From NCBI GenBank assembly GCA_045546255.1, contig JAZQCK010000071.1, forward strand, positions 1 to 64,000: a stretch of DNA of 64,000 nucleotides. The letters run 5' to 3'. Positions 24,466 through 32,891 of the stretch are shown here, piece after piece. Made by a program: the position numbers and the translations under genes. Origin of the DNA: RGIG5612 sp045546255 (lineage in GTDB: Bacteria > Bacillota > Clostridia > Lachnospirales > Lachnospiraceae). The notes below the pieces were generated by a model. That model was not told the origin of the DNA. It saw only the letters and a list, made by a program, of their open reading frames with translations, and did not search any database. Position 1 is the stretch's first letter. The number at the start of each line of letters is the position of its first letter.

Positions 24466-24579
24466 TTAACCCTGAACCTGTTTATGTTTCGGGTTCTCAC
24501 AGATGATTCTGATCTTGCCTTTTCTTTTAATAACTTTGCACTTTTCACAAATCGGTTTAACTGATGCTCTTACCTTCAT
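24466..24579 (-). CDS. rpmJ: 50S ribosomal protein L36
   Basis: A 37-residue protein, MKVRASVKPICEKCKVIKRK and onward, ending in CENPKHKQVQG. It has the zinc-type residues C11, C14, C27 and H32. The ATG at 24579 is preceded by GAAAGGAGTG. It is easily missed because of its size. It is the first gene after the internal promoter at 24676-24704. Confidence 0.96.
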   Translation of the reverse strand: MKVRASVKPICEKCKVIKRKGKIRIICENPKHKQVQG

Positions 24580-24602
24580 GTCAAACACTCCTTTCCAGTT
24601 CC

Positions 24603-24661
24603 GTGCGCTGTAAACGCACATTGATGCGCTAATAGGCACCATTTTGAGGCCCTTTTAGCGC
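24603..24661 (-). promoter_or_regulatory. Structured leader of the rpmJ-rplQ segment
   Basis: Two hairpins lie between the internal promoter and rpmJ: GTGCG (24603-24607) with CGCAC (24615-24619), and GCGCTAA (24626-24632) with TTAGCGC (24655-24661). Autogenous control by S4 or another product is possible by analogy with other bacteria but is not shown by the sequence. Confidence 0.4.
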
Positions 24662-24675
24662 GAAGACCGGCTACC

Positions 24676-24704
24676 ATAGTATCACAAACGAATCTCAGGT
24701 GCAA
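24676..24704 (-). promoter_or_regulatory. Internal promoter before rpmJ (alpha operon)
   Basis: On the minus strand TTGCAC (24704-24699), a 17-bp spacer and TACTAT (24681-24676). It lies in the 137-base gap after infA, one of the three largest in the supercluster. Confidence 0.5.
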
Positions 24705-24716
24705 GAACAATTTTAA

Positions 24717-24935
24717 TTATTTGTCTCTCCAGATAATTCTTCCCTTGGTAAGATCATAAGGGGACATCTCCAAAGTGACTTTATCACCCGGAAGTATGCG
24801 GATATAGTTCATACGAAGCTTACCACTGATATGAGCTAAAACGGTATGTCCGTTCTCAAGCTCCACCTGAAACATTGCGTTCGGTAATTTCTCGATGACT
24901 TTTCCTTCGATTTCAATTACATCTGCTTTAGACAT
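24717..24935 (-). CDS. infA: Translation initiation factor IF-1
   Basis: 72 residues forming one OB-fold (S1) domain: SKADVIEIEGKVIEKLPNAM, with NGHTVLAHISGKLRMNYIRI in the core and the end GRIIWRDK. It binds the A site during initiation. It starts 9 bases after map. Confidence 0.98.
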   Translation of the reverse strand: MSKADVIEIEGKVIEKLPNAMFQVELENGHTVLAHISGKLRMNYIRILPGDKVTLEMSPYDLTKGRIIWRDK

Positions 24936-24944
24936 ATTTACCTC

Positions 24945-25697
24945 CTAAAGTGAGAGTATCTCCGGCTCTCCGTCCGTTACCAGTATCGTGTTTTCATAGT
25001 GTGCGGATAACGATCCGTCTTCTGTCTTACAGGTCCATCCGTCATCCATGAATTTTACATCGCCGCGGCCGATATTGATCATCGGCTCGATTGCCAGAGT
25101 CATTCCTGCACACAGCAGAACCCCTTTTCTCTTCTGTGGGAAGTTCGGGATCTGCGGCGGTTCATGCATTTCGCGACCTATTCCGTGGCCGACCAGGTCA
25201 TATACAACGCCATACCCTCTGTCGATGCAGTAGTTTCCGATCGCATTGGATATGTCGTGCAAATGATTTCCTGCTACTGCATATTTGATGCCTTCGAAAA
25301 AACTTTCTTCCGTAACCTTGATCAGATCAAGTGCTTCCTGAGAGACAGCTCCGACTGCATGGGTTCTTGCAGCATCGCTCTGCCATCCATTATGGATCAG
25401 TCCGATATCAAGACTTACGATATCTCCATCCTGAATGATCCTGTCTGCTTTTGGGATACCATGCACTACCTCATCATTGATAGATACACACACCGATGCA
25501 GGGTATCCCTCATAGTTCAGAAAGGATGGAATGGAGTCCGTTTTACGGATCAGTTCTTCACATAACTTATCAATATCCAATGTGGAGATCCCCGGAGCCA
25601 GTTCTTCTGCAAGACGAAAATGCACGTCTCTTAAAAGTTTTCCTGCCTCTCTCATAAGTTCAATTTCACGATTGGATTTGATTGTGATTCCTGCCAT
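24945..25697 (-). CDS. map: Methionine aminopeptidase, type I
   Basis: 250 residues. It removes N-terminal Met from nascent proteins. The metal ligands lie in DGDIVSLDIG, the AARTHAVG segment, VGHGIGREMHEPPQIPNF and LAIEPM, in the standard order D, D, H, E, E. It has no N-terminal zinc finger, so it is the short bacterial form. It is 3 bases after adk. Confidence 0.97.
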   Translation of the reverse strand: MAGITIKSNREIELMREAGKLLRDVHFRLAEELAPGISTLDIDKLCEELIRKTDSIPSFLNYEGYPASVCVSINDEVVHGIPKADRIIQDGDIVSLDIGLIHNGWQSDAARTHAVGAVSQEALDLIKVTEESFFEGIKYAVAGNHLHDISNAIGNYCIDRGYGVVYDLVGHGIGREMHEPPQIPNFPQKRKGVLLCAGMTLAIEPMINIGRGDVKFMDDGWTCKTEDGSLSAHYENTILVTDGEPEILSL

Positions 25698-25700
25698 CTC

Positions 25701-26345
25701 TTATGCTCCTAAAATTTGAACAATTGCATTAAACACATCGTTCCTGTCAACTGTTCCGTCAACTTCCTTTAATACGCCTTCAGCCTTATAGTAATCAATC
25801 AGCGGCTGTGTCTGCTCGTGGTAGACTGCCAGTCTGTTCTTTACTGTTTCCGGCTTATCGTCGTCACGAAGGATCAGGTCTGCTCCGCACTTGTCGCATT
25901 TTCCTTCTACCTTCGGCGGAATGCTGACGATATGGTATGTAGCGCCGCATGATACACATGCTCTTCTACCGCCCATCCGGTTAATGATGTTCTCATCCGG
26001 AACATCGATATCAATTGCTGCATCGATTCTATCGCCTTTTTCAGAAAGAGCTTTTGTTAAAGCCTCTGCCTGTGGGATCGTTCTCGGAAATCCGTCAAGA
26101 ACATAGCCGTTCTTTGCATCTTCCCATGTCAGTCTGTCAACGACAAGATCGATAACCAGTTCATCCGGTACAAGTCCGCCGGCATCCATAAAGGATTTTG
26201 CCTTCATGCCAAGCTCTGTACCTTCTTTGATATTTGCTCTGAAAATATCGCCCGTTGAAATATGCGGGATCTGATATTTATCAGCGATCAATTTTGCCTG
26301 TGTGCCCTTTCCTGCTCCCGGGGCACCTAACATAATAATTTTCAT
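25701..26345 (-). CDS. adk: Adenylate kinase, long form with zinc lid
   Basis: 214 residues. P-loop GAPGAGKGTQ at 8-17. The LID domain carries CVSCGATYH and GKCDKCGA, the four-cysteine zinc site usual in Gram-positive adenylate kinases. It interconverts ATP and AMP with ADP. Its place between secY and map is standard. Confidence 0.98.
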   Translation of the reverse strand: MKIIMLGAPGAGKGTQAKLIADKYQIPHISTGDIFRANIKEGTELGMKAKSFMDAGGLVPDELVIDLVVDRLTWEDAKNGYVLDGFPRTIPQAEALTKALSEKGDRIDAAIDIDVPDENIINRMGGRRACVSCGATYHIVSIPPKVEGKCDKCGADLILRDDDKPETVKNRLAVYHEQTQPLIDYYKAEGVLKEVDGTVDRNDVFNAIVQILGA

Positions 26346-26364
26346 TGTAATGCCTTTCCGCGTT

Positions 26365-27684
26365 CTATTTCGCCAAGAATCCTGAATAATTTCTGACGAG
26401 CAGCATTGACTCGAGTTTCTTAGCAGTCTCTAAGATAACGCCGACAACGATGATCATAGATGTTCCTGCAAAGGAAAGCTGTGCGTTAAACACACCGGAG
26501 ATGATCATCGGGATGATCGCGATAATGATGAGTCCGACTGCGCCGATGAAGATCAGATATTTCAGAACTTTCTTGAAATACTCTTCTGTCGGTTTTCCAG
26601 GTCTGATTCCCGGTACAAATCCACCCTGTTTCTTGATGTTGTTAGAAACTTCCGTCGGATTGAATGTGATCTGTGTATAGAAATATGCAAAGAAGATGAT
26701 CAATGCAATATACAGGATCAGTCCGAGGGAATAGATCGGATAGTTCGGGTTGCACCAGTAACTGGACATGAAGAATCTCGTCCATGTGCCCGGTTTATAT
26801 CCGGTTGCAAAGTTTGCAATGATGACCGGGAACTGGAACAGAGAAGCTGCAAAGATGATCGGGATAACGCCGGCAGTATTGACCTTCAGCGGAATGTGTG
26901 AAGACTGTCCGCCATAGGACTTTCTGCCAACCATTTTCTGCGAATACTGAACAGCAATTCTTCTCTCGCCGTCATTCAGGTAAACGATGAATGCAACAAC
27001 AAATACAACAACTGCAATGATGATCAGCGCTGCGAGCACTGCCATACCGACACTGCTTGCTCCCTTTACAAACTGCTGATACAGATTTGAGAAATCGTTC
27101 GGCATCGTAGATACGATGTTGATCAGAAGGATAATGGAAATACCATTTCCGATTCCTTTCTCAGTGATCTGCTCGCCCATCCACATAATGATGGTTGCAC
27201 CTGCAGTCAGAATCAGGATGTCACAGATCATAGTCCACACATAAAGTCCTCCGGTAAGAGAACCGAAAATGCCCTGGTTGCCGAAACCGACGACCATGGC
27301 AATACTTTCGACCAATGCGAGACCTACTGTGAGATAACGCGTGATTTTTGCAATTTTCTGTCTTCCATCCTCTCCTTCTTTCTGAAGCTCTTCCAATTTT
27401 GGAATCGCGATCGTAAGAAGCTGAATGATGATTGACGCTGTAATGTATACCGTGATGTTTAACGCAAACACGGAGAAAGATGAGAAGGAGGATCCGGTAA
27501 GTGCATCGAAAAATCCGAATGCTCCGGATGAAAGTCCTCCAAGCACCTCTTTAATAACTGCTGCATCCGTACCCGGAAGCGGCAACTGACAACCGATTCG
27601 AACAATGATCAGCATTACAACCGTAAAGAGAATTCTTTTACGGATTTCTTTTACTTTGAATGCCTGTACGATCGTTTTGAACAT
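26365..27684 (-). CDS. secY: Protein translocase subunit SecY
   Basis: 439 residues with 10 membrane segments, the central channel of the Sec translocon. The plug region and the signature RIGCQLPLPGTD near the N-terminus are visible, as are GIGNGISIILLINIVSTMP and the cytoplasmic loop GERRIAVQYSQKMVG. It directly follows rplO. Confidence 0.98.
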   Translation of the reverse strand: MFKTIVQAFKVKEIRKRILFTVVMLIIVRIGCQLPLPGTDAAVIKEVLGGLSSGAFGFFDALTGSSFSSFSVFALNITVYITASIIIQLLTIAIPKLEELQKEGEDGRQKIAKITRYLTVGLALVESIAMVVGFGNQGIFGSLTGGLYVWTMICDILILTAGATIIMWMGEQITEKGIGNGISIILLINIVSTMPNDFSNLYQQFVKGASSVGMAVLAALIIIAVVVFVVAFIVYLNDGERRIAVQYSQKMVGRKSYGGQSSHIPLKVNTAGVIPIIFAASLFQFPVIIANFATGYKPGTWTRFFMSSYWCNPNYPIYSLGLILYIALIIFFAYFYTQITFNPTEVSNNIKKQGGFVPGIRPGKPTEEYFKKVLKYLIFIGAVGLIIIAIIPMIISGVFNAQLSFAGTSMIIVVGVILETAKKLESMLLVRNYSGFLAK

Positions 27685-28125
27685 TTACTCTACCTCACAT
27701 GTTCCGCCAGCTGCTTCAATCTTTGCCTTTGCAGACTCGCTGAAAGCAGTTACCTTAACATTTAATTTCTTTGTGATTTCTCCATTACCTAAAATCTTAA
27801 CGCCATCGCGCGGATGTTTGATAATGCCGATATCCATGAGGGATTCAATCGTAACTTCAGCGCCGTCTTCGAAGCGGTCAAGCATTCCAACATTGATTGC
27901 TACGATATCTTTGCTGTTTCTGTTTGTGAATCCTCTCTTAGGAATTCTACGGAATAAAGGCATCTGGCCACCTTCGAAACCGATTCTCGGGCTTCCGGAA
28001 CGAGCCTTCTGTCCTTTATGTCCTTTTCCTGCAGTTTTACCGTTTCCAGAAGCATGGCCACGGCCTCTGCGGAAGTTATTGCTGTGTTTTGATCCCTCAG
28101 CAGGGTGTAAATTTGATAAATTCAC
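27685..28125 (-). CDS. rplO: 50S ribosomal protein L15
   Basis: 146 residues. The glycine-rich, basic N-terminus (GRGHASGNGKTAGKGHKGQ) and the C-terminal AKIEAAGGTCEV are family features. A late assembly protein near the exit region. Its stop adjoins the secY start. Confidence 0.98.
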   Translation of the reverse strand: MNLSNLHPAEGSKHSNNFRRGRGHASGNGKTAGKGHKGQKARSGSPRIGFEGGQMPLFRRIPKRGFTNRNSKDIVAINVGMLDRFEDGAEVTIESLMDIGIIKHPRDGVKILGNGEITKKLNVKVTAFSESAKAKIEAAGGTCEVE

Positions 28126-28139
28126 TTTTGTGACCTCCT

Positions 28140-28325
28140 TTATGCTTCTTCAACCTTTACTAAGTGTTTTACGTGCCAAATCATTCCACGAACTGCTTCG
28201 TTGTCCGGAAGTTCCACTGTGTGGTTTACTTTGCGAAGTCCCAAAGCTTCAACGGTTGCTCTCTGTTTCGGGATTGCACCAATAGGAGATTTGACTAATG
28301 TAACTTTGATTTTTTTATCTGCCAT
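28140..28325 (-). CDS. rpmD: 50S ribosomal protein L30
   Basis: 61 residues, with IKVTLVKSPIGAIPKQRATV and LGLRKVNHTVELPDN typical of L30. Preceded by AGGAGGATAAG. Confidence 0.97.
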   Translation of the reverse strand: MADKKIKVTLVKSPIGAIPKQRATVEALGLRKVNHTVELPDNEAVRGMIWHVKHLVKVEEA

Positions 28326-28340
28326 TTTCTTATCCTCCTA

Positions 28341-28868
28341 TTATGCTGTGATCTCTTCTACAGTTTTTCCGCGAAGTCTTGCAACTTCTTCCGGTGTCTT
28401 CAGCTGTTTCAGACCTTCCATAATCGCAAGAACGACGTTCTGCTTATTATTGGAGCCTAAAGATTTCGCACGGATGTTTTTCACACCTGCAAGCTCAAGT
28501 ACGTTACGCGCAGGACCACCTGCGATAACGCCGGTACCTTCCGGAGCTTTCTTCAGCAGAACAGATGCTCCGCCGTAGTTTCCGATGATATCATGAGGGA
28601 TGCTGGCTGTCTCATCAACAGGAATCGTAACAAGATTCTTCATTGCATCCTCTTTTCCTTTGCGGATTGCTTCCGGAATTTCGATTGCTTTTCCAAGGCC
28701 GACGCCTACACGTCCTTTTCCATTTCCAACAACAACCAGTGCCGTGAATTTGAAGTTACGTCCGCCCTTAACAACTTTGGTAACACGCTTGATGGTTACT
28801 ACCTTTTCTTCGAATTCAGGAGCTTCACCAGCTGCGCGTACTTCATCTCTGTTTCTCATCTTGCGCAT
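28341..28868 (-). CDS. rpsE: 30S ribosomal protein S5
   Basis: 175 residues. The double-stranded RNA-binding N-terminal domain contains RVTKVVKGGRNFKFTALVVV, and the C-terminal domain has GVKNIRAKSLGSNN. It takes part in decoding fidelity; the loop at KGGRNFKF is where spectinomycin-resistance changes occur in other species. Confidence 0.98.
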   Translation of the reverse strand: MRKMRNRDEVRAAGEAPEFEEKVVTIKRVTKVVKGGRNFKFTALVVVGNGKGRVGVGLGKAIEIPEAIRKGKEDAMKNLVTIPVDETASIPHDIIGNYGGASVLLKKAPEGTGVIAGGPARNVLELAGVKNIRAKSLGSNNKQNVVLAIMEGLKQLKTPEEVARLRGKTVEEITA

Positions 28869-28876
28869 CCTCCCTT

Positions 28877-29245
28877 CTAAAATTCCAGTCCGGCTTCTCT
28901 GGCTGCGTCTGCCAATGCCTTAACTTTACCATGATAGATGTAGCCTCCTCTGTCGAATACAACAGTGGTGATGCCTTTTTCTTTTGCTCTCTCAGCGATT
29001 ACTTTGCCAAGGTATGCAGCAGCTGCTACATCGTTTGTTTTCTCTAATTCTGCTTTTACATCTTTCTGTACTGTAGATGCAGAAACCAGGGTTGTATGTG
29101 CATTATCATCGATGATCTGCGCATACATGTGCATATTGCTTCTGTATACCGCAAGACGAGGTCTTTCAGCGGTGCCTTTGAAGCGATTGCGGATTTTCAT
29201 ATGTTTTTTCTCACGAATCTGAGTTCTTGATTTTTTACTGATCAT
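28877..29245 (-). CDS. rplR: 50S ribosomal protein L18
   Basis: 122 residues, binds 5S rRNA with L5. RLAVYRSNMHMYAQIIDD and FDRGGYIYHGKVKALADAAR are the family signatures. Confidence 0.98.
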   Translation of the reverse strand: MISKKSRTQIREKKHMKIRNRFKGTAERPRLAVYRSNMHMYAQIIDDNAHTTLVSASTVQKDVKAELEKTNDVAAAAYLGKVIAERAKEKGITTVVFDRGGYIYHGKVKALADAAREAGLEF

Positions 29246-29269
29246 TCTCTTTCACGCTCCTTTACCGGC

Positions 29270-29809
29270 TTACTTACCTGTCTTACCAACTTTACGTCTG
29301 ATGTACTCGTCTGCATACTTGATACCTTTGCCCTTATATGGCTCCGGCGGTCTGAAACCTCTGATCTCTGCAGCGCACTGTCCGACTTTTTCTTTGCTGA
29401 TTCCCTTAACTACGATCTTTAACTGATCAGGAACTTCGATGGTAATTCCTTCCGGTTCCGGATACTCAACAGGATGAGAATATCCAAGAGAAAGGTTCAG
29501 TACATTACCCTGTTTAGCAGCTCTGTAACCAACACCGTTGATCTCGAGTGTTTTTTCGAATCCGACGTTAACACCGATAACCATGTTGTTGATCAGGGCT
29601 CTTGTGAGGCCGTGAAGAGCTTTGTTCTTCTTAAGATCATTCGGTCTTTCGATGATGACTTCTTCACCCTCTTTTTTGATCGTCATTTCCTTCGGGAGTG
29701 CTCTTGTGAGTTCTCCTTTCGGTCCTTTTACTGTCACTACATTATTTTCTGCTATTTCAACAGTTACTCCTGCCGGGATAGCGATAGGCATTTTTCCAAC
29801 TCGTGACAT
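29270..29809 (-). CDS. rplF: 50S ribosomal protein L6
   Basis: 179 residues, with the two repeated L6 domains and the C-terminal signature PEPYKGKGIKYADEYIRRK. It starts MSRVGKMPIAIPAGV behind AAAGGAGG. A 254-base spacer rich in hairpins separates it from rpsH; other spacers in the spc segment are under 35 bases. Confidence 0.98.
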   Translation of the reverse strand: MSRVGKMPIAIPAGVTVEIAENNVVTVKGPKGELTRALPKEMTIKKEGEEVIIERPNDLKKNKALHGLTRALINNMVIGVNVGFEKTLEINGVGYRAAKQGNVLNLSLGYSHPVEYPEPEGITIEVPDQLKIVVKGISKEKVGQCAAEIRGFRPPEPYKGKGIKYADEYIRRKVGKTGK

Positions 29810-29902
29810 GCCGTGTCCTCCTTTTCTTTTTCCGTATCTACCTTGTGGTGGTTTAACACAGGTATTTGCAACGGTAAATAACTAGTTTACTTATTTTGGT
29901 TT

Positions 29903-30069
29903 TGGAAGAGTACGGATGCTGCGCAGCTTTGCTGCTCTCGCATCCTCAGTCCACTTCATACTCCCGAGCCCTTTGGGCTCTTCGTATTCCGTGGACTGCT
30001 GCTCGTCGAATAAATCCATCTCGCTGTGCAAGCACGCTCGATGCCTTTACTCTCCTCGCAACTCTACCA
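29903..30069. repeat. Hairpin-rich insert between rpsH and rplF
   Basis: About 165 bases bounded by an imperfect inverted repeat, TGGAAGAGT (29903-29911) and ACTCTACCA (30061-30069). Inside are GGATGC (29914-29919) with GCATCC (29940-29945), enclosing GCAGC-TTT-GCTGC (29923-29935); and CAGTCCAC (29947-29954) with GTGGACTG (29991-29998), enclosing ATAC/GTAT and GAGCCC-TTT-GGGCTC (29966-29980). No open frame makes sense. It resembles a small non-coding mobile repeat or a structured RNA element within the operon. Confidence 0.6.
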
Positions 30070-30465
30070 CACGAATGCTAAAACTTCTCCACCTACATTT
30101 AATTTACGTGCTTCTTTGTCTGTGATAACTCCGTTGTTCGTGGAGATGATAGCGATTCCAAGTCCGCCGAGAACTCTCGGAAGCTCATCTTTTCCGGCAT
30201 AAACGCGAAGTCCCGGTTTGGAGATTCTCTTTAAGCCTGTGATGATCTTTTCGTTCTTGTCTTTGCCATACTTAAGCGTGATGCGGATCACATCGAAGTT
30301 TCCGTCTTTCACGATCTCGTATTTCTCAATATATCCTTCATCTAACAAAATTTTAGCAATAGCAAGCTTCATTTTAGATGACGGAACATCTACAGAGTCA
30401 TGTTTCGCTGTATTTGCGTTACGGATTCTTGTAAGCATATCAGCAATAGGATCGCTCATTGTCAT
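30064..30465 (-). CDS. rpsH: 30S ribosomal protein S8
   Basis: 133 residues, binding the central domain of 16S rRNA. MSDPIADMLTRIRNAN and the end GGEVLAFVW are typical. In E. coli S8 represses the spc operon; no equivalent site was identified. Its stop codon lies at the edge of the hairpin-rich insert. Confidence 0.98.
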   Translation of the reverse strand: MTMSDPIADMLTRIRNANTAKHDSVDVPSSKMKLAIAKILLDEGYIEKYEIVKDGNFDVIRITLKYGKDKNEKIITGLKRISKPGLRVYAGKDELPRVLGGLGIAIISTNNGVITDKEARKLNVGGEVLAFVW

Positions 30466-30497
30466 AATTGATTTCCTCCTTCACTAAAATGTAACTT

Positions 30498-30683
30498 TTA
30501 CCAGCTTGCTTTTCTTACGCCAGGGATCTGGCCTTTGTATGCAAGTTCACGGAAGCAGATTCTGCAGATTCCGTATTTTCTTAAATATGCATGCGGGCGG
30601 CCACAGATTCTGCATCTGTTATATTCCTGAGTGGAAAACTTTGCTTTCCGCTGCTGTTTGATTTTCATAGCTGTTTTAGCCAT
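30498..30683 (-). CDS. rpsZ: 30S ribosomal protein S14, zinc-binding type Z
   Basis: 61 residues. Two CxxC pairs (CRICGRPHAYLRKYGICRIC) mark the short zinc form of S14 that Firmicutes use under zinc-replete conditions. Confidence 0.98.
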   Translation of the reverse strand: MAKTAMKIKQQRKAKFSTQEYNRCRICGRPHAYLRKYGICRICFRELAYKGQIPGVRKASW

Positions 30684-30707
30684 TGTTATCCTCCTTTAAT
30701 TTAGCAA

Positions 30708-31250
30708 TTACTGCTTTGCAAACGGCATATTGAACAATGTGAGCAACTCCCTTGCTTCTTCATCGGTATGAGCTGTTGTAACGATGATAACGTCCATACC
30801 TCTTACTTTGTCGATCTTGTCATATTCGATCTCCGGGAAAATCAGCTGCTCTCTAATGCCGAGTGCATAGTTACCTCTGCCATCAAATGCGTTAGGATTA
30901 ACACCTCTGAAGTCACGTACACGAGGTAATGCCAGGTTGATAAGTCTGTCGAGGAAGTTGTACATCTTCTCTCCTCTTAAAGTTGTTTTGCATCCGATCT
31001 GCATGCCTTCACGAACTTTGAAGTTTGCGACTGACTTTTTGGCTTTTGTTGTAACAGCCTTCTGACCTGTGATGATCTGCATGTCGTTGACTGCGGACTC
31101 TAATGCCTTTGCATTATCTTTTGCTTCGCCAACACCCATGTTGATCACGATCTTATCGATCTTCGGCACCTGCATAATGTTTTTGTATTCAAACTTCTTC
31201 ATCATAGCATCTACGATTTCAGAATTATAAATATCTTTCAGTCTACTCAA
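30708..31250 (-). CDS. rplE: 50S ribosomal protein L5
   Basis: 180 residues, 5S rRNA binder. PKIDKIVINMGVGEA, GQKAVTTKAKKSVANFKVR and GMDVIIVTTAHTDEEARELL are family motifs. Confidence 0.98.
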   Translation of the reverse strand: MSRLKDIYNSEIVDAMMKKFEYKNIMQVPKIDKIVINMGVGEAKDNAKALESAVNDMQIITGQKAVTTKAKKSVANFKVREGMQIGCKTTLRGEKMYNFLDRLINLALPRVRDFRGVNPNAFDGRGNYALGIREQLIFPEIEYDKIDKVRGMDVIIVTTAHTDEEARELLTLFNMPFAKQ

Positions 31251-31273
31251 CTTTCCGGACCTCCTTTCCTTAA

Positions 31274-31585
31274 TTAATCAATCGCTTCGTTAGCGGATTT
31301 TGCGTAACGTACTTTCTTTCCGTCTTCTACGTGGAAACCGATTCTGGTTGCCTGTCCTTTATGAACGTACATTACGTTGGAAATGTGGATAGGTCCTTCC
31401 TGAGTAATGATGCCGCCTTCCTGGCTGGTTCTTCCCGGCTTCACATGTTTCTTGATCATGTTTACGCCTTCAACCAGGACAGTACCTTTTTTAGCGTCTA
31501 CAGCAAGTACCTTGCCTTCTTTATCTTTGTCTTTTCCGGTAATAACTCTGACAGTATCACCTTTTTTAATCTTTAATGTTGCCAT
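31274..31585 (-). CDS. rplX: 50S ribosomal protein L24
   Basis: 103 residues with an N-terminal KOW motif (KKGDTVRVITGKDKDKEGKV). An assembly initiator located at the peptide exit. Confidence 0.98.
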   Translation of the reverse strand: MATLKIKKGDTVRVITGKDKDKEGKVLAVDAKKGTVLVEGVNMIKKHVKPGRTSQEGGIITQEGPIHISNVMYVHKGQATRIGFHVEDGKKVRYAKSANEAID

Positions 31586-31595
31586 GCCTTACCTC

Positions 31596-31964
31596 CTACA
31601 ATACTTCCGGAGCAAGAGAAACGATCTTCATGAAATGTTTTTCTCTAAGCTCTCTGGCTACCGGTCCGAAGATACGTGTTCCTGTCGGAGTCTTATCGTC
31701 TCTGATGATTACGGCAGCATTTTCCTCGAATTTGATATAGGAACCGTCTTTACGGCGTGCTCCCTTTTTGGTACGCACTACCACAGCTTTAACAACATCA
31801 CCCTTCTTTACTACGCCGCCCGGGTTTGCGTCTTTGACTGTAGCGACGATAATATCACCGATATTGGCATACTTTCTTGTAGAACCACCAAGAACTCTTA
31901 TGCAAAGGATTTCTTTAGCACCTGTGTTATCGGCAACTTTCAGTCTGCTTTCCTGTTGAATCAT
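31596..31964 (-). CDS. rplN: 50S ribosomal protein L14
   Basis: 122 residues: MIQQESRLKVADNTGAKE at the start and IFGPVARELREKHFMKIVSL at the end. It forms an inter-subunit bridge. Confidence 0.98.
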   Translation of the reverse strand: MIQQESRLKVADNTGAKEILCIRVLGGSTRKYANIGDIIVATVKDANPGGVVKKGDVVKAVVVRTKKGARRKDGSYIKFEENAAVIIRDDKTPTGTRIFGPVARELREKHFMKIVSLAPEVL

Positions 31965-31982
31965 AACAATTCTCCTTTCTAC

Positions 31983-32237
31983 TTATTTCGCCTTTTCGAT
32001 AATCTCGACCAGTCTCCATCTTTTGTCTTTGGAAAGAGGTCTTGTTTCCATTACCTTAACTGTATCGCCAATGTTGCACTCGTTGTTCTCATCATGAGCT
32101 TTCAGTTTGTAAGTTCTTTTGATGATCTTCTTGTATAACGGATGTTTTACGTTATCTACAACAGCGACGACGATGGTTTTATCCATCTTATTGCTTAACA
32201 CTTTACCCGTACGGGTTTTTCTTAAATTTCTTTCCAC
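31983..32237 (-). CDS. rpsQ: 30S ribosomal protein S17
   Basis: 84 residues with the OB-fold motifs GKVLSNKMDKTIVVAVVD and GDTVKVMETRPLSKDKRW. A primary 16S rRNA binder. Confidence 0.98.
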   Translation of the reverse strand: MERNLRKTRTGKVLSNKMDKTIVVAVVDNVKHPLYKKIIKRTYKLKAHDENNECNIGDTVKVMETRPLSKDKRWRLVEIIEKAK

Positions 32238-32254
32238 GCTAACTTACCCCCTTC

Positions 32255-32464
32255 TTATTCGGCAGAGCCAGACTTCTGTGTGATCACAGTCTGAATTCTT
32301 GCAATGTTTCTTCTGACTTCTTTGATTCTGCCGGTGTTTTCCAGCTGGTTTGTTGCGTTCTGGAATCTTAAGTTGAAAAGCTCTTTCTTTGCTGCAACTA
32401 ATTCGTCCTGTAATTCAGCTGCTGATTTAGTTCTTAAATCTTCTAAGTATTTATTCGTTTTCAC
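32255..32464 (-). CDS. rpmC: 50S ribosomal protein L29
   Basis: 69 residues. I chose the GTG at 32464, reading (M)KTNKYLEDLRTKS, because relatives begin MKTNKY; an ATG three codons upstream (32473) would add MNQ. It overlaps the end of rplP by 14 bases. ELFNLRFQNATNQLENTGRI is the L29 helical hairpin. Confidence 0.93.
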   Translation of the reverse strand: MKTNKYLEDLRTKSAAELQDELVAAKKELFNLRFQNATNQLENTGRIKEVRRNIARIQTVITQKSGSAE

Positions 32465-32891
32465 TTGATTCACCGCCTTCCAGATCTGCCTTGGAAACGA
32501 CTTTGCACTTTACAGGCAACTTGTGTGTTGCGAGGCGCAGAGCTTCTCTTGCAAGGCTTTCGGACACGCCGCCGATCTCGAACATTACGCGTCCCGGCTT
32601 AACAACTGCTACCCAGTACTCAAGAGCACCTTTACCTGAACCCATACGTGTTTCAGCAGGTTTTGCTGTAACAGGTTTGTCAGGGAAAATTTTGATCCAA
32701 ACACGACCGCCACGTTTTACGTATCTTGTCATAGCAACACGGGCAGCCTCGATCTGGTTGGATGTGATCCAGCCCGGCTCCAAAGCCACGATACCGAACT
32801 CACCGTAAGCAAGCTTATTGCCTCTCAGTGCTTTACCTTTCATGGAGCCGCGGAACTGTTTACGATGTTTAACTCTTTTTGGCATTAACAT
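32451..32891 (-). CDS. rplP: 50S ribosomal protein L16
   Basis: 146 residues starting MLMPKRVKHRKQFRG. The ATG at 32891 overlaps the rpsC TAA by one base and is better spaced from AGGGAG than the ATG two codons later. It helps form the A-site tRNA pocket. Confidence 0.97.
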   Translation of the reverse strand: MLMPKRVKHRKQFRGSMKGKALRGNKLAYGEFGIVALEPGWITSNQIEAARVAMTRYVKRGGRVWIKIFPDKPVTAKPAETRMGSGKGALEYWVAVVKPGRVMFEIGGVSESLAREALRLATHKLPVKCKVVSKADLEGGESSENE

